The notes: generated by a model from the sequence alone, not told the origin. Positions 34,240 through 45,814 are shown, counted from the stretch's first letter. The stretch is 64,000 nt of DNA from Prunus persica (GCF_000346465.2 NC_034014.1:20743373-20807372), one strand, 5' to 3'. Made by a program: numbers and translations.

Positions 34240-35769
34240 TCTCTCCTCTGTGCGCCCTCTCTCTTCTCTCCTCGCGACGATAGCCCCTCTTTCTTTTCGA
34301 ATCATCGGCCACCGACCACGGCTGCGGAATGGACCGGTGCCAAAAGGACTGGGTCAGCCCCGGCGTCACGACCCAGCCCTTGCCTGACATCGGCGCTGCT
34401 CCAGCCGCAGGAAAATGTGGTTTTTAGGCCGGTTTTGGCTCGAAACTTCGCCGGCTCCGAACTCTCTCCTCCGGCCTCCATTTTTGGCGATCAAGGTATG
34501 GAAATTCATCCATTCGTCATAATCTAGCTGATGGTTGGGTAGGATTTCATTAATTTTAAGTGTAGATAGCTTGATTTTCGAATTGGATTTCGGCCGGTTT
34601 CGGGATCTTGATTTCGGCCACTTCAGGTCATTTTTCGGGGTATGTCCAAGAACAAAAGTGACTCCAAATGGGGTTTTACACCTAGGATAGGAAGCTTGGC
34701 CGGCGGTTTGAAGTTTTTCCGGCCGCTGAAAATTACTCAAGGCACCCACGTGCTGCCGGAGCGTGTGGTGACGCTTGGGCTAGGAAAATGGATTGGCTTT
34801 AGGTCCTAATGTGATCTCCTGGTCCTCACGAGTGCGTAGGTGTGCTCGGATTTCAATTTGGATACCGTTTGAGTCTCGAACGGATATCACATATTGCGCG
34901 TTATCCGCGTTCGCTAGGTTTAGACCGTTGGATGGTCTTGAGTTTATTATATGTTAACCTGGACATCCTTAGGATTGTGTAGGATTTGACGGATCGTAAA
35001 ATGGAGTCCTGAATACTCCGAAAATGCCAACCCTAGGGCTAGGGTTTCAGTAACCGTCCGATCGTGCGATCGTGAGCGATCCAACCGTTCGATCTAGATG
35101 AAACTTGCAGGATGTGCGTGTGTCTTAAGCCTTGTAGAAGCTAAAGGAACTTTCAGATCAGAATTTGGAGGTCGTGAGCCCCGTGAGCCAGTTTGACCAA
35201 ATTTAGGTAGTTTGACTTTTGGTTGACCGTGAGTCTTTCGGGGTAGTTTCACCTCCCTAAGATGATTATAATGACCCTAGTGACAGGTCCTGATCATTAG
35301 TTGAGTTATGTTAATTAGTGGGTTTAAGGTACTAGTTTATTATTTTAAACTAGGGGAAATCCGGAATAAATATTATTATTTATTGTGGTTGAGGTTTATG
35401 CAATATTGGAGATATAAATATATATGTGTTTGCCTTGTTTAAGGTATTAATTGACTTGATAGCGTGCTTGGTGGTTTGCTTCGAGTTATTTGAAGGCTGG
35501 AGGCCATTTATGTGAATTGCATGAAGTTATATTGTGCGTGCTACCTATTGGGATATTCAATTGTGAATTTTGTGCAAGTAGAAATTTGGGGAATGTTCAA
35601 TTTACAAGGAAAACTCTGCCGAAATTTCGGTAGAAAGTCTCGTGCCCTTATTCCTTTTTGGAAAAAGGGATATAGTTTTAGTGACTGGGTCCTACATCGG
35701 GATGATGTCGGAATTTCCACAGAATTCATCTCGGGTTTGGTGAAATTCGGGGCGGGTCCTGTCAATATA
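33907..35769 (+). mobile_element. Solo LTR of a gypsy-type retrotransposon with 5-bp TSD
   Basis: The LTR spans 33,912-35,764 (1853 bp), beginning TGTAACGACCCGGTCC and ending GGGGCGGGTCCTGTCA. It is flanked by the direct repeat ATATA (33,907-33,911 and 35,765-35,769). The host sequence on both sides joins into an uninterrupted 346-bp repeat unit, so the insertion boundaries are secure. With only one LTR and no internal DNA it is a product of LTR-LTR recombination. The gypsy assignment rests on the TGTAACGACCCG-type LTR end. A (CT)n run lies inside (34,182-34,232). Confidence 0.88.
34182..34232. repeat. (CT)n microsatellite inside the solo LTR
   Basis: A CT tract of about 50 bp; the complementary GA run makes an R/E-rich pseudo-ORF on the minus strand. 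Confidence 0.95.
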
Positions 35770-36203
35770 CGCCAAAAATCGAAAAAAACCAACATTCCAA
35801 GACAAGTAACGGGACAAAACTTTTCGACGGTTATAAATGAAAGTTCACGATTTAATTGTTATTTTAACTCCGATTTTGATGATTTTTTTACAGCTACACT
35901 TCTTGACCCTATATGAATACAATGATTGAATTTGATCTTCAATTTAAAATATTTACACTAGTGGATATCACATAATCTTATGTTATATTTAATGAAAGTA
36001 TCAAAAGAGTTTGGATATATTTATTTACCAATGTTTTATAACTAAATTTTTTTTCATTTTTCATTTTCTTGTATAGCTCAATTTATTTAACAGTGTTTCA
36101 TTTCTCCACATACATTAGGTTTGGATATAACAAGTACATATATTCAAACAAGCATATTTGTGAAAATATGTACACTAACATAATAAAATTACAAAAAAAT
36201 TCA

Positions 36204-36875
36204 TTATTCATCATCTAAACTATAATAACTTTCGTTATCGTCGCTATTATCACTTTCCATCTCCCAATCCTCTTCCTCTATAACTACATCATCATCATTG
36301 TTTGGGCCCACTGCAATATTGTAACGTGGAAGATCACCGAGGTCAATTGTAATTGACTGAATCGGTATTTCGATTGAAGACACCCCTTGTATTTGAAACG
36401 GTTCTTGTATAACATTTGTATTTCGAAGTGTTTCCACATCATTTTCCATTGAAGATTCTAAACGTTGGTCAGCCACGTTGTCGACGTCATTGTCAGTTGG
36501 GTCTAGTTCTAGTATAGCATACACGTTCCTATGATCCATCTTCTGAACAACTTTCCAACCGCTCCTGGCTTTAGGGTCATCTAGATACACAGTCTGTGTT
36601 GCCATGTTTGTCAAAATATAAGGGTCGTCATCATACCAAGTTTTGTTAATGTTTACAGATAGTAAGCCATGATTGATTTTAACACGTCCCGGTCTATTTG
36701 GGTTGGTATCAAACCATTGACATTTAAACATGATCACTTGGTATCGGTCTTTGTAAAGCAATTGCACGACAGTTGTGAGTTTGCCATAGAAATCAATGTG
36801 CGTACTTTCGCCTCCACCTGGGACATGGACACCGCTGTTTTGCGTACACAACTTGTCATCTCGTGCAGTCCCCAA
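36204..36875 (-). pseudogene. CACTA C transposase, DUF4216 region
   Basis: This 223-residue frame has the DUF4216 signature: VVQLLYKDRYQVIMFKCQWF, then DDPYILTNMATQTVYLDDP and WKVVQKMDHRNVYA. DUF4216 commonly lies near the C-terminus of plant CACTA transposases. The frame ends in an acidic tail with a stop. Connection to upstream domains is broken by frameshifts. Confidence 0.8.
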
Positions 36876-36929
36876 ATACTTGACGCCGTTAACATGGCAA
36901 CCCTAGAACAATTCAGCGTGAATCGGGCC

Positions 36930-39596
36930 GAACGCCAAGTTATATAACTCATCACTGTAAGTGGGGAAATTCGATGATTTCAACTTAGTCACCTAATATT
37001 ATACAAAACCATTCACATGTTAGTTTAACAAAATTAAATACTACAATATATATTTGTCAAATACAAAACACTTATAACTTACATAATCCAAAAACCATTG
37101 TGGAAACAATTCACGGTGTTTCTTGGCATACAAATGTGATGGATGTTCTCGCTTCATCATCTCTTCATCCAGAAAGTTATTATTGCGCTGAGGACGATTG
37201 TAAGCCGTCTCCACATCTTTTAAATACATTCCACAGAAAGTAAGCGACTCATATTGAACCCAAGCCTCTATAATTGATCATTCGGGCTTCACCCTGTTGC
37301 GTACACTTTCTTTTAGCTCTCTGAGAAGCCTGCCAAAATAAAATGATATGATACAAATTAGCAAGCATGTGATAATGATGCATACACAAATGATAAGGAT
37401 TATATACATTTCTATTGGATACATCCAGCGATAGTTGACAGGACTAGCAAGCAATGCCTCTTCTGGCAAGTTTACCACCACTTGGATTATACTTGTGAAG
37501 AAAGCTGAAGGGAATATCATCTCAAACTTGCATAAGACTTGGACAATGTCATGGCGCAAGTGATTAATGTCTATCTTTCACAACATTTTTGCCGTCAATT
37601 GGGAAAAAAATTTGGACAACAACATGATTGGCTTCACTACATCTTCCAACAAGAGGTATCGAATACCCACAGGAAGTAGGCGTTGCATAAACACATGGCA
37701 GTCATGGCACTTAAGTCCAGTAAATTTACCCCCGTCAACATGCAAGCAATGTTCGATATTAGAAGCATACCCATCGAGAAACTTTACAGACGATACAAAC
37801 TATAGAAACTCTTTTTTGTCATTCGGTTTCATAGAAAAAAAATGCAAGATCCCTTCTAGCTTTATCACTGTCTCTATTCATCCATAAACCCCTTCGTATG
37901 CCCATTTTTTTTTCCAAATCAAGACGAGCTTTGATCGTGTCCTTTGTCTTGCCCTCGATATCTAGAATTGTGTCCACCAATGTGTCAAATACATTTTTCT
38001 CAACATGCATCACGTCTAGATTGTGCCTCAATTTTAGTTTCGACCAATATGGGAGCTCAAAAAATATAGGCTTGTGCGTCCAGTTCATATGTGTAGAAGG
38101 TCTGGTCCGACTAACTATTTTCCCGAACGGAGCAAAATTCAAATGGTTAAGCTATTCAAAGATCTCATCACCGGACCATTCTCTAGGTCTGAGGCGACGC
38201 TCTGTGTTCCCGTCGAACTCTTTATCTTTTTCCCGCCACTCGTGGTTCCATGGCAACCATCTCCAATGACCAAGGTAACAAACCTTTCCAGCGTGCCAAC
38301 CAGAAGTTACATTTTCTTTGCATACACATGTCATATAACCCTTTGTGCTCCACCCAGAAACCATTGCATATGCGGGAAAATCATTCACAGTCCACATAAC
38401 TGCTGCCCGCAAAGTGAACATCTTCCTAGTTGATTTATCATACTTGCGCACACCGTTTGTCCATAAATCCTTCAACTCATCAACCAGCAGCCTTAAGTAA
38501 ACCTCGATTGACCTGCCAGGATCCTCAGTTATCAAAATAGTCATCATCATGTATTCTTTTTTCATGCATTTCCAAGGCGGCAAATTATAAGGGAATACAA
38601 AAATCGGCCAAGTGCTGTGGTGTTAGTTTAGAACCCCATACGGATTGAATCTGTAAGTGGCAAGTCCCAATCTAACATTTCGGGGATCAGCAGCAAACTC
38701 GGGGAACGTTCGATCGAACTCTTTCCATGCCTCCCCATCTATAAGATGCCGCATCACATCGTTGTCTACCCGTTTTTCCTTATGTCATCTCATGTATGTG
38801 GCAGTATGCGTCGACATATACAATCGCTGCAACCTAGGTTTCAGGGGCAGATAATGCATGACTTTTTGTAGGATCTTAGTCGTTCTATTCTGAGATGTCA
38901 TTTTGAACCTCGACTCATTGCATATAGGGCATGTATCCAACGTTTCATACTCTTTGTAAAGTAACATGCAATTATTTTTGCAAACGTGAATTTTTTCTTA
39001 ACTCAATCCAAGACCATTCAACACATTTTGTGCGTGTTTATGGTCTTTCGGCAAATAATTGTCTGTCACGCAAAACCCCTAAAAAGTAATCGAAACACAG
39101 GTTCGACATACGATACTTTATTTTTTCGTGCATTAGCTCCACAATGGCCTTGAGAACGGAAAAGCTCTCGCACCCCGAGTATAACTTTTGGTTTGTATTT
39201 TTTAACAGTTTTTCATATTGTTCGAACTCTGCACTGTCCATTGGTGTAGGCACGTCATCTTCCTCTTCCTAATTGATGTTGGTCGATGCAAATGGAAAAG
39301 CATCGTGTATAATATCCATGACTTGATCATTAGGATCCACAATAGGTTCAACATTGTCCACTCTTGTGGCATTTGAAGACGAAGCATGGTCTAATTATTT
39401 ACCGTGAAGGTTCCAAATGCTATATGTCTCAATCATTCCATTCCTTACTAAATGAAATCCAACATTTTCAATTGTTTCCCACAACAGATTCTAGTTGCAC
39501 CTGGGTTGTGTGTACGTGCAAACTCAATAAAATCCTCGATTCCATCCAAATATTCGTTTGTGCATCTATTCGGGTTTTGTATCCACCTCCTGCTTA
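36930..39596 (-). pseudogene. CACTA C TNP2-like transposase, degenerate (N-terminal, Transposase_21 and DUF4218 parts)
   Basis: From right to left on the minus strand the pieces are as follows. A transposase-associated N-terminus paralogous to element A comes first, then CPICNESRFKMTSQNRTTK at 38,785-38,967. Transposase_21 follows with FTLRAAVMWTVNDFPAYAMV, then VSGWSTKGYMTC (38,583-38,152) and LRHNLDVMHVEKNVFDTLVD (38,142-37,819). A DUF4218 region has ASPVNYRWMYPIEMY (37,559-37,278). In-frame stops and small indels separate these pieces, so no complete protein is possible. Element A's copy is open over the part the two share. Confidence 0.85.
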
Positions 39597-40138
39597 TAAT
39601 TCCTAGAACCATAATCACAACACAACAATCACAACAACTTTATATGAAGTCGTAATTTCACCTTATGCCTTCGGTAAGGGCCCTATTCCATTCGGGAATG
39701 CATAGTCATGTCACGTAATGTCGGCTATATGCAATTAGATTTCAATGTGGATGAATTTTCGCAGCATCTCGATACAATTCTTGAGGTGTACCGTAGGTAT
39801 AAATACCTACGTACCACCCAAAGAACGTACAGAGATAACACCGAAATCTCCACAATCGAAACCTAATCTTGTAGCCGTACATTACGTGACATAACTATGC
39901 ATTCCCAAACTGTCCAAATAATGGGACAATTCAAGAATTAATTGGACTGAAGTCATGCTTTACGCATACATGCACGAAATCCAACTAATCTCAAACGGAA
40001 AACTAAGTGTTACTAAAAATAAAAATAAAAGTACGAAGTTAATTTCAATTAACTTCATACATCACAACACATTGTGCTACGTTACGCACAATTTAACAAC
40101 ATAATATAAATATAACTTCACAAAAAAATATAAACAGG

Positions 40139-40275
40139 GGAAATTGTGAAAATGGTCCTCAAACTTGTATGCGATGTACATTTTGGTCCCTAAATTAAAT
40201 TATTAGTCGAAATGATACATAAACTCTATGTTAATCGGCCATTTGATCCAACCGTTAGGTTCCGTCAATGTTGTC
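40139..40275 (+). repeat. MULE left terminal inverted repeat
   Basis: It pairs with 45,420-45,517 and contains a 28-nt stretch (after AAATTATTAGTCG) absent from the right TIR. That stretch is bracketed by TCG triplets, so the right arm may have lost it by slippage. Confidence 0.85.
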
Positions 40276-40368
40276 GTGAAATTTAAGGGTAAAACTGTCC
40301 AAACCATGTAGAATAGCTAATTCTTGAAGCGACAGAGGCGTCATTCGACGAATCCAGCTTCTTCTTCA

Positions 40369-40509
40369 ATGAAGGCAGCGATGTCTGAAAGCTCAACAAA
40401 TTCAACTCGATCAAATCGGTATTGCTTTTGTGGGATGAAGATTAAACGGCGCATTTCATGGACAGATCTGAACCCAGGAAGAAGGTTTGAGGCATGCGAC
40501 CAAAATCGG
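40369..40509 (+). CDS. GRF-type zinc finger / membrane-anchor protein, exon 1
   Basis: Exon 1 of a two-exon gene encoding about 146 residues. After a Ser/Thr-rich lead it has RYCFCGMKIKRRISWTDLNP and GRRFEAC, the first half of a GRF zinc finger (C19, C21, C43), a fold known to bind nucleic acid in other proteins. The exon ends at AATCGG, directly before a GT donor (40,510). A second ATG at 40,381 is also possible. The neighbour is the MULE transposase, transcribed towards it, which recalls mudrA/mudrB of maize MuDR. No similarity to mudrB is claimed. Confidence 0.75.
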
Positions 40510-40600
40510 GTTAGATAGAGTAAGGGTTTTGTTTTGTTTAAGTGAAGAATTGAATGGTGTGCTGGGCTCTGATTGATTGTGTGTAACAAATGATGTGCAG

Positions 40601-40900
40601 AATAGCCAAACAAGACATCATTTCTTTGAATGGCTGGATAATGAAACATGTCCAAGAGGAAAGGAAGTGTTTCCTGGATTGCTTAGAAGACTCAGAGGTA
40701 TGGAGGAAGAAATTAGAGCAAGAGATGAGCAACTGAGATTAGTGGAAGTAGAGAAGAAAAAATTGGAAGAGAAAGTGTGTGTTGTTATTGAAGGAAAAAA
40801 GGAATTGGAATGGAGTAGACAGAGACAATTGAAATTGGGGTTTGCTTTGATCCTTTCATGGTGTTTGTTTGTAATTTTTGTGATGAGTAGAAAGATTTAG
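40601..40900 (+). CDS. GRF-type zinc finger / membrane-anchor protein, exon 2
   Basis: Exon 2 follows a GATGTGCAG acceptor (40,592-40,600) and keeps the frame of exon 1. It completes the GRF finger with RHHFFEWLDNETC. It continues with a charged coiled coil (residues about 72-118, e.g. MEEEIRARDEQLRLVEVEKK) and ends in a hydrophobic helix LGFALILSWCLFVIFVM before RKI. That tail suggests anchoring in a membrane, possibly the nuclear envelope or ER. GRF-finger/coiled-coil/TM proteins of this size occur widely in plants, often near transposons. The role here is unknown. Confidence 0.75.
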   Translation, partial: NSQTRHHFFEWLDNETCPRGKEVFPGLLRRLRGMEEEIRARDEQLRLVEVEKKKLEEKVCVVIEGKKELEWSRQRQLKLGFALILSWCLFVIFVMSRKI

Positions 40901-40954
40901 CTATGAATGTTAGGTCTGTAATGGCCTTTTAGGTTTGTAATGGGATTATAGGTA

Positions 40955-41160
40955 TGAATGTAATGTGGTGTTTGTTAGCTATGAATGTAATGTGGTGTTT
41001 GTTAGCTATGAAATAGTTTGTGGAGTAACCAAAACCACACCAATTCCAGAAATGAATACCAATTCCATAACCAAAACCACACCAATTCCATAAATGAATA
41101 CCAATTCCATAACCAAAAACCAATCCCATAGCGAAAAACCAATTTCATAACCAAATTGCA
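40955..41160. repeat. Short tandem repeats between the convergent MULE genes
   Basis: A 27-bp unit (GCTATGAATGTAATGTGGTG) occurs twice near 40,955-41,010. A 42-bp unit starting AACCAAAACCACACCAATTCC occurs at 41,027 and 41,069, with a degenerate third copy. They lie in the shared 3' intergenic space. Confidence 0.75.
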
Positions 41161-41422
41161 CAGCATAAACCAATTCCATTACCAATATGTAGAGTTAATT
41201 CTAATCCACAAGCTGTGATTCCATAAAATTACATCTCAAATTACAGAACCTAAACCAAAAGGCAGAGTGTAAATCCACAAAATAACATCCCTGAACAAAA
41301 AGGCAGAGTTTGTACTGTAAGCCAAAATGCAGGGCCTTTACATAACCACAATGCATATCCTGAACAAAATCCACATCCCAAATTACACAAAATATATATG
41401 ATTCCCCCTGCCTTGTGAATGA

Positions 41423-41554
41423 TTATGGTTGTGATAGAACTTCTGTAGGCCTTTTGAATGTTTCTCTTCTAATAGCAGCCCTTTTGAATGTTCCTCCTCT
41501 TGCCAAACCTCTGACCATAGTTCTTGGCAAACCTCTTCCCACACCTCTTGCCAA
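41423..41554 (-). CDS. MULE transposase (mudrA-type), exon 4
   Basis: Terminal exon of 132 bp after a TTTTTTAG acceptor, ending at a TAA (41,425-41,423). It encodes LARGVGRGLPRTMVRGLARG followed by two copies of a short RRETFKRP-like segment. The tail is strongly basic, fitting a nuclear or nucleic-acid-binding extension. Confidence 0.65.
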   Translation of the reverse strand: MARGVGRGLPRTMVRGLARGGTFKRAAIRRETFKRPTEVLSQP

Positions 41555-41640
41555 CTAAAAAAGAGGACCAATATAAGTTCTGAACTATATTGTAAAAAAA
41601 TAAGTGAGCATATTTGAAAAATAAACCTCAAACAACATAC

Positions 41641-41772
41641 ACTTTGTTGTGAAGAAGTAGCAACTTCAGTTGCAACAGCTGGAGCCTCGTTAGATCTTCC
41701 TGTTCCTCTATCCAACCTTTTTCCCATATCTCTTAGCATACTTCTTGGCCAACCTCTTATACTTCTTGCCAC
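41641..41772 (-). CDS. MULE transposase (mudrA-type), exon 3
   Basis: A 132-bp phase-0 exon with a GTTTAG acceptor and a GTATGT donor. It encodes a basic segment VARSIRGWPRSMLRDMGKRL and ends APAVATEVATSSQQS. The ending nearly repeats the end of exon 2, which points to origin by exon duplication. Confidence 0.65.
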
Positions 41773-41860
41773 CTAAACAAAGAGGACCAATATAAGTTCA
41801 CAACTAAATTGCAGATTTGTGAGACAACATATTTGAAGAAAAATACCCCAAAAAACGTAC

Positions 41861-41995
41861 ACTTTGTGAAGAAGTAGCAACTTCTTTTGCAACAGCTAGA
41901 GCCTTATTGGCTATTCCTCTTCCTCGGCCTCTGCCCCTCACTCTAACTGCCCCTCCCTCAGTGTGGACCTCTTTTTGGGCAAAAGATGCATTTGC
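41861..41995 (-). CDS. MULE transposase (mudrA-type), exon 2
   Basis: A 135-bp phase-0 exon with a CTTGCAG acceptor and a GTACGT donor. It encodes an RG-rich segment VRVRGRGRGRGIANKA and ends LAVAKEVATSSQS. The acceptor joins exactly in frame to exon 1. Confidence 0.7.
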
Positions 41996-42064
41996 CTGCA
42001 AGAGCACAAATAATTATTACTTCCAAAACATGTAACAACTCTAAATTTGCATATAAATAATTAC

Positions 42065-44818
42065 CTGTTGCATTTCTGAGCTATGTCTGTCACAAGTTGC
42101 CCTATTATGGCCACTTTGACCACATCTCCTACATGTGATCTTAATAAAAAGTCTTCTAAGCTTGTCTCTTGGTTGAACATAATCTGGAGGCATTGGATGT
42201 GGTGGGGGTGGTGGTGGTACCAGAATTTCAGCAGGTTCTTTGGACCTAGTTTTTTTGGGCCTTCCTGGTTGTACCCTAACAGTTGGGGGATGTATTGGAG
42301 GATGCCCAGATTTAGCCCATTGATCCATTGAAGGGATGGGATAAATCATTGGTCCATATGACTTCATATAAGTTGCAGGCTTGTAACATTCATCCACATA
42401 ATCAATGGGGCTTTCATCCCTTTGAAAAATTGCAGAAATTGCATGGCCACATGGTATCCCACATAAATCCCACCTCCGGCAAGAACATGTCCTTGCCCTA
42501 AGATCCACAACAAATTCTCCACCATACATGTGGGTCACTTGATATGTTTGCAAGCCTGCCAGTCGAGGAATGCATGTGGAGGCATCTAACTTGTTTTTCT
42601 CAATTATCTTGAAGATTCTTGGCCCAACTAGATGTTTCCACTTCGGACATGCAACCCTTCTATTTGCCATCCTAAGCATCACAAGAACTCTTATCCTCTC
42701 CAAGCAAGTTAAAATGGACTGATCTCTTGCATCTACTATTGCTGAATTGAAACTTTCACAAAGATTGTTCAACAACAGATCACACTTAAACCGTGTATGA
42801 AAGTGAGATCTACTCCAATTCTTTGCAGGTCTCTTACTGAGCCATTCCCACGCTTCCGCATCCTCTTGTTTCATATTTTCCATTTCTGCTTCCCACCAAG
42901 GCATAGTTGTGGCTCTTGCTGCAGTCCACAATATGTGTTTTAGAGCAACACCAGAGTGTGATGATCTAAAGTTATTATATAAGTGTCTAACACACATCAT
43001 GTGCTCTACAGTTGGAAGTAGAGTATCAATTGCAGGTATGAGTCCCTTTTGCTTGTCGCTAATGAACACATATGACAAACCATTTGTAATCTTTAGATCT
43101 TCAATCAGCAGCCTAAGAAACCAGATCCACGATTGTTTACTTTCGATCTCAACAACTGCATAAGCAATTGGGAAACTGCCATTGTTGCCATCCACCCCAA
43201 CTGCTGTCAAAATCTGGCCAGGATAAGGACCTTTTACATGGCACCTATCAAGACCAATAACTGGTCTGCATCCATCTAAAAATCCTTGCCTGCAACCAGC
43301 CAAGCAAACATACATCCTTAGAAAGATAGCTTGGGCCCCCACTTGTTCAGTTTGAATTACAACTGTACTTCCTTTGTTTGCCTTCTTCAATTCCTCTGCA
43401 TAATCCCTTAACCTAGCATATTGTTCTATGTAACTCCCTTCAATCATTAGTTTGGCCCTCTTTTTGGCCCTATACATTTGATGTCTTGTGACATTCATAC
43501 AATAATCCTCCAAAACATCCTCTTGCAATGATTTCACATCCAAGTATGTGTCTCTCTTCAATTTCTTAGAATACCTATTGCAAAGCCACTTGGATGAGGC
43601 ATACTTCAACTTGTCGACCCTCCCACAAGTGTGTTCCAGGCTCATAGTCTTGATTACAAATGTAGATTCACTCTTATCTATCTTTGAAGCATATAAATAA
43701 AATGGACATTTCAGCCCTCCCATACATACTACCTGGAGCCTCACTTTGTCATTTTTTTTGAATTTTATCAACTTACCATGTAGAATTGCATAGTCCTCCA
43801 CAGCTTCTTTCAATACCTTTTTGTTTGCAAATCGCATTCCCATCCTAAACTCTGGATTCCTTAAATCCACCTCTCTCCTGTACTCCTTCAACTTTGGCAA
43901 TTTCTTTTTCTTTCTTTTGCCCTTTTCCTCACCATTACCCTGATCCTGATCCTCTTCATCACTTCCTGTGTCCAAATCCGATGTGTTAGCACCATCTGAT
44001 GAAACCTCTCTTGGAGCATTATAAGTAGGCCCAACTGTCTCATGTCCATAGGGCTGAACAGTAGGCTCAACATTCTCACCTGCATTGGCCTGAACACTAG
44101 GCCTAATGTTCTCACCTGCATTGGGCTCACCACTTGCGCCCCCAACTACCACATTCTCAGCTACAAGCACCTCATCTTCTTGTTCACTGAATTCATAATC
44201 ACTATCCACAACTTGTGCATCATTTTCCTCATTTTCCCCTTCATTTCCAACCTCTCCATTCTCAGTTGCTGCAGCCTTATTTTCCTCTCCATTCTCAGTT
44301 GCTGCAACCTCATTTTCCTCTTCATTTCCAACTTCTACATATGCATCTGCATCCCCTAGTTCATTGAATGCGTGCCATGTGACACCCTTCCCATCATTTT
44401 CTACATCTGCATCATAGTTATATTCTGCACTATCCAAACTAGGCCATGCAGCAGATGCTTGAGTCCCAAGCCCATTACCATTTGAATTTTCCATATCTGT
44501 ATAGTACAACACAAGAACCCTATTACATGGCATGCATCCAACCATTTCAACTACTTTATTATCAGAGGTAATAAGCTCCAATATGTTACCATCCTTTTCT
44601 TCAGCCTTTCTATACCTAATCTCCATAGTTTGCTCAATTTTCGAAACATCTATTGTATACCCCAACTCTTTCCCTATCTTCCTTAAATCCAGCAATGATA
44701 GAAAGTCATCAACAACATTATCTAAATAACAGACCTTACCACCTTTATAAACCCCATTTTCAAACATACCCCCATGGTGTAGTTCAAGAGTGACTCTGTC
44801 ACAGATATTTGCAAACAT
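42065..44818 (-). CDS. MULE transposase (mudrA-type), exon 1 (918 residues)
   Basis: Main coding exon of a MuDR-family transposase, which cuts and pastes the element. There is a PB1-like N-terminal domain (1-105), then an acidic low-complexity region with EVAATENGEE-type repeats (160-250). The MuDR DNA-binding region is at about 320-400. The MULE catalytic domain has GLDRCHVKG (D524), FISDKQKG (D588) and NNLCESFNS (E688), a plausible DDE set. A SWIM finger CSC...CGH follows (C778, C780, C790, H792), then a proline-rich linker and a CCHC knuckle (C896, C899, H904, C909). A donor CAACAG|GTAATT at 42,065 avoids the in-intron stop. With exons 2-4 the protein is about 1050 residues. No stop or frameshift breaks it, so it may be active. 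Confidence 0.9.
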
Positions 44819-45419
44819 TACATATCAAATTTCAGAGTTAGCTGCACACACATCTCCTTTATCTAATGCTACAGGTTTAGGGTTTTAATTTTTTTTTACC
44901 ATTTCAGTCAATGCTAATAGTGAATTAAGTGTGAAGTAGACAACAAAGGGACCACACCAAAAATAAAAACCTATACTTTGCAGTCAATCCCAGCATAAAG
45001 GAAATAAAATGCCACGGTATCTTTTCAACATAAAGAAACTGACCTTGGACCACACACTTGCAAACAAAAAACATCGATTTGCAAAACAAGATGAATATAA
45101 AATACAGACAGAGAATCCCTTACCGTATTTGGGATTCTCTCCACCCCAACGGAACTCAAACTCCATCAGTGATGAGCATCCACAATGATCGAAATCCAGA
45201 AATTCCGCAAAACCCCCAAATAGGAACCCCAACACTCTGGTTCTCTGTTGTTGCCTTCGCACCTCGATTTCGGATAGTCACGAACAAAATGCGACGTTTT
45301 GGCTAATCGGAGAAGAAGACATTGAGGTTGAAAAAGACGCATATACCCTTTCAGATTTAAAAAGACGCATATACCCATCCTAGACCCCATCACTGGCGTT
45401 GACTTGTTAAAAACTCACA
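44819..45419 (-). promoter_or_regulatory. Upstream region of the MULE transposase
   Basis: About 600 bp between the transposase ATG and the right TIR, expected to hold its promoter and leader. MULE TIRs often supply promoter activity. Short ORFs here (92 and 75 residues) are not convincing. No TATA box could be assigned with confidence. Confidence 0.35.
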
Positions 45420-45517
45420 GAAAATGTAACGGTTGGATCAAATGGCCGACTAATAATTTAATTTAGGGACCAAAATGTACATCGCATACAACTTTGAGGA
45501 CCATTTTCGCAATTTTT
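45420..45517 (-). repeat. MULE right terminal inverted repeat
   Basis: This is the complement of the left TIR over about 95 bp with few mismatches, ending AAAATTGCGAAAATGG on the minus strand. Confidence 0.85.
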
Positions 45518-45743
45518 ATAACAAACTAAGTTTAACATAATGTAATTAATTTAACATTTTTAATATATAAAACGAATAAAATACATTCTCAATCGTTCTC
45601 CACCAATCTCTAATTATAAATATCTCTAACGAGAATGAAATTAATAGCGTTAGTACGAATTTACATTAATACTTTTAAACTAACGACAAAAAATACTTAC
45701 CCAGTGAACATACTGAATTTCTAGCGGCAGAGAGGTGCAGAGA

Positions 45744-45787
45744 GAGGCAGAATGCTTTTTTTTTTTTTTTTTTTTGCATTCTGCCTC
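45744..45787. repeat. Hairpin bordering CACTA C subterminal repeats
   Basis: Arms GAGGCAGAATGC and GCATTCTGCCTC flank a poly-T loop of about 20 nt. It is equivalent in sequence and position to 1763-1793 in CACTA A. Confidence 0.85.
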
Positions 45788-45814
45788 TGCAATGGCAGAA
45801 TCCAGATATGAAGA

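Larger units (their letters stand above)
40137..45517. mobile_element. Mutator-like element (MULE) carrying transposase and GRF-finger genes
   Basis: Inverted ends of about 100 bp bound a 5.4-kb insertion in the CACTA C leader. Both read GAAAATGGTCCTCAAA, then TTGTATGCGATGTACATTTT, GGTCCCTAAATTAAATTATT and AGTCG. The left TIR then has 28 extra nt before GCCATTTGATCCAACCGTTA. Comparing C with A shows the leader is continuous without this DNA. Flanking ATATAAACA and ATAACAAAC could be a decayed 9-bp target duplication, but the match is imperfect. Inside are two convergent genes: a spliced mudrA-type transposase on the minus strand and a GRF zinc-finger gene on the plus strand. Both reading frames appear intact. 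Confidence 0.88.
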
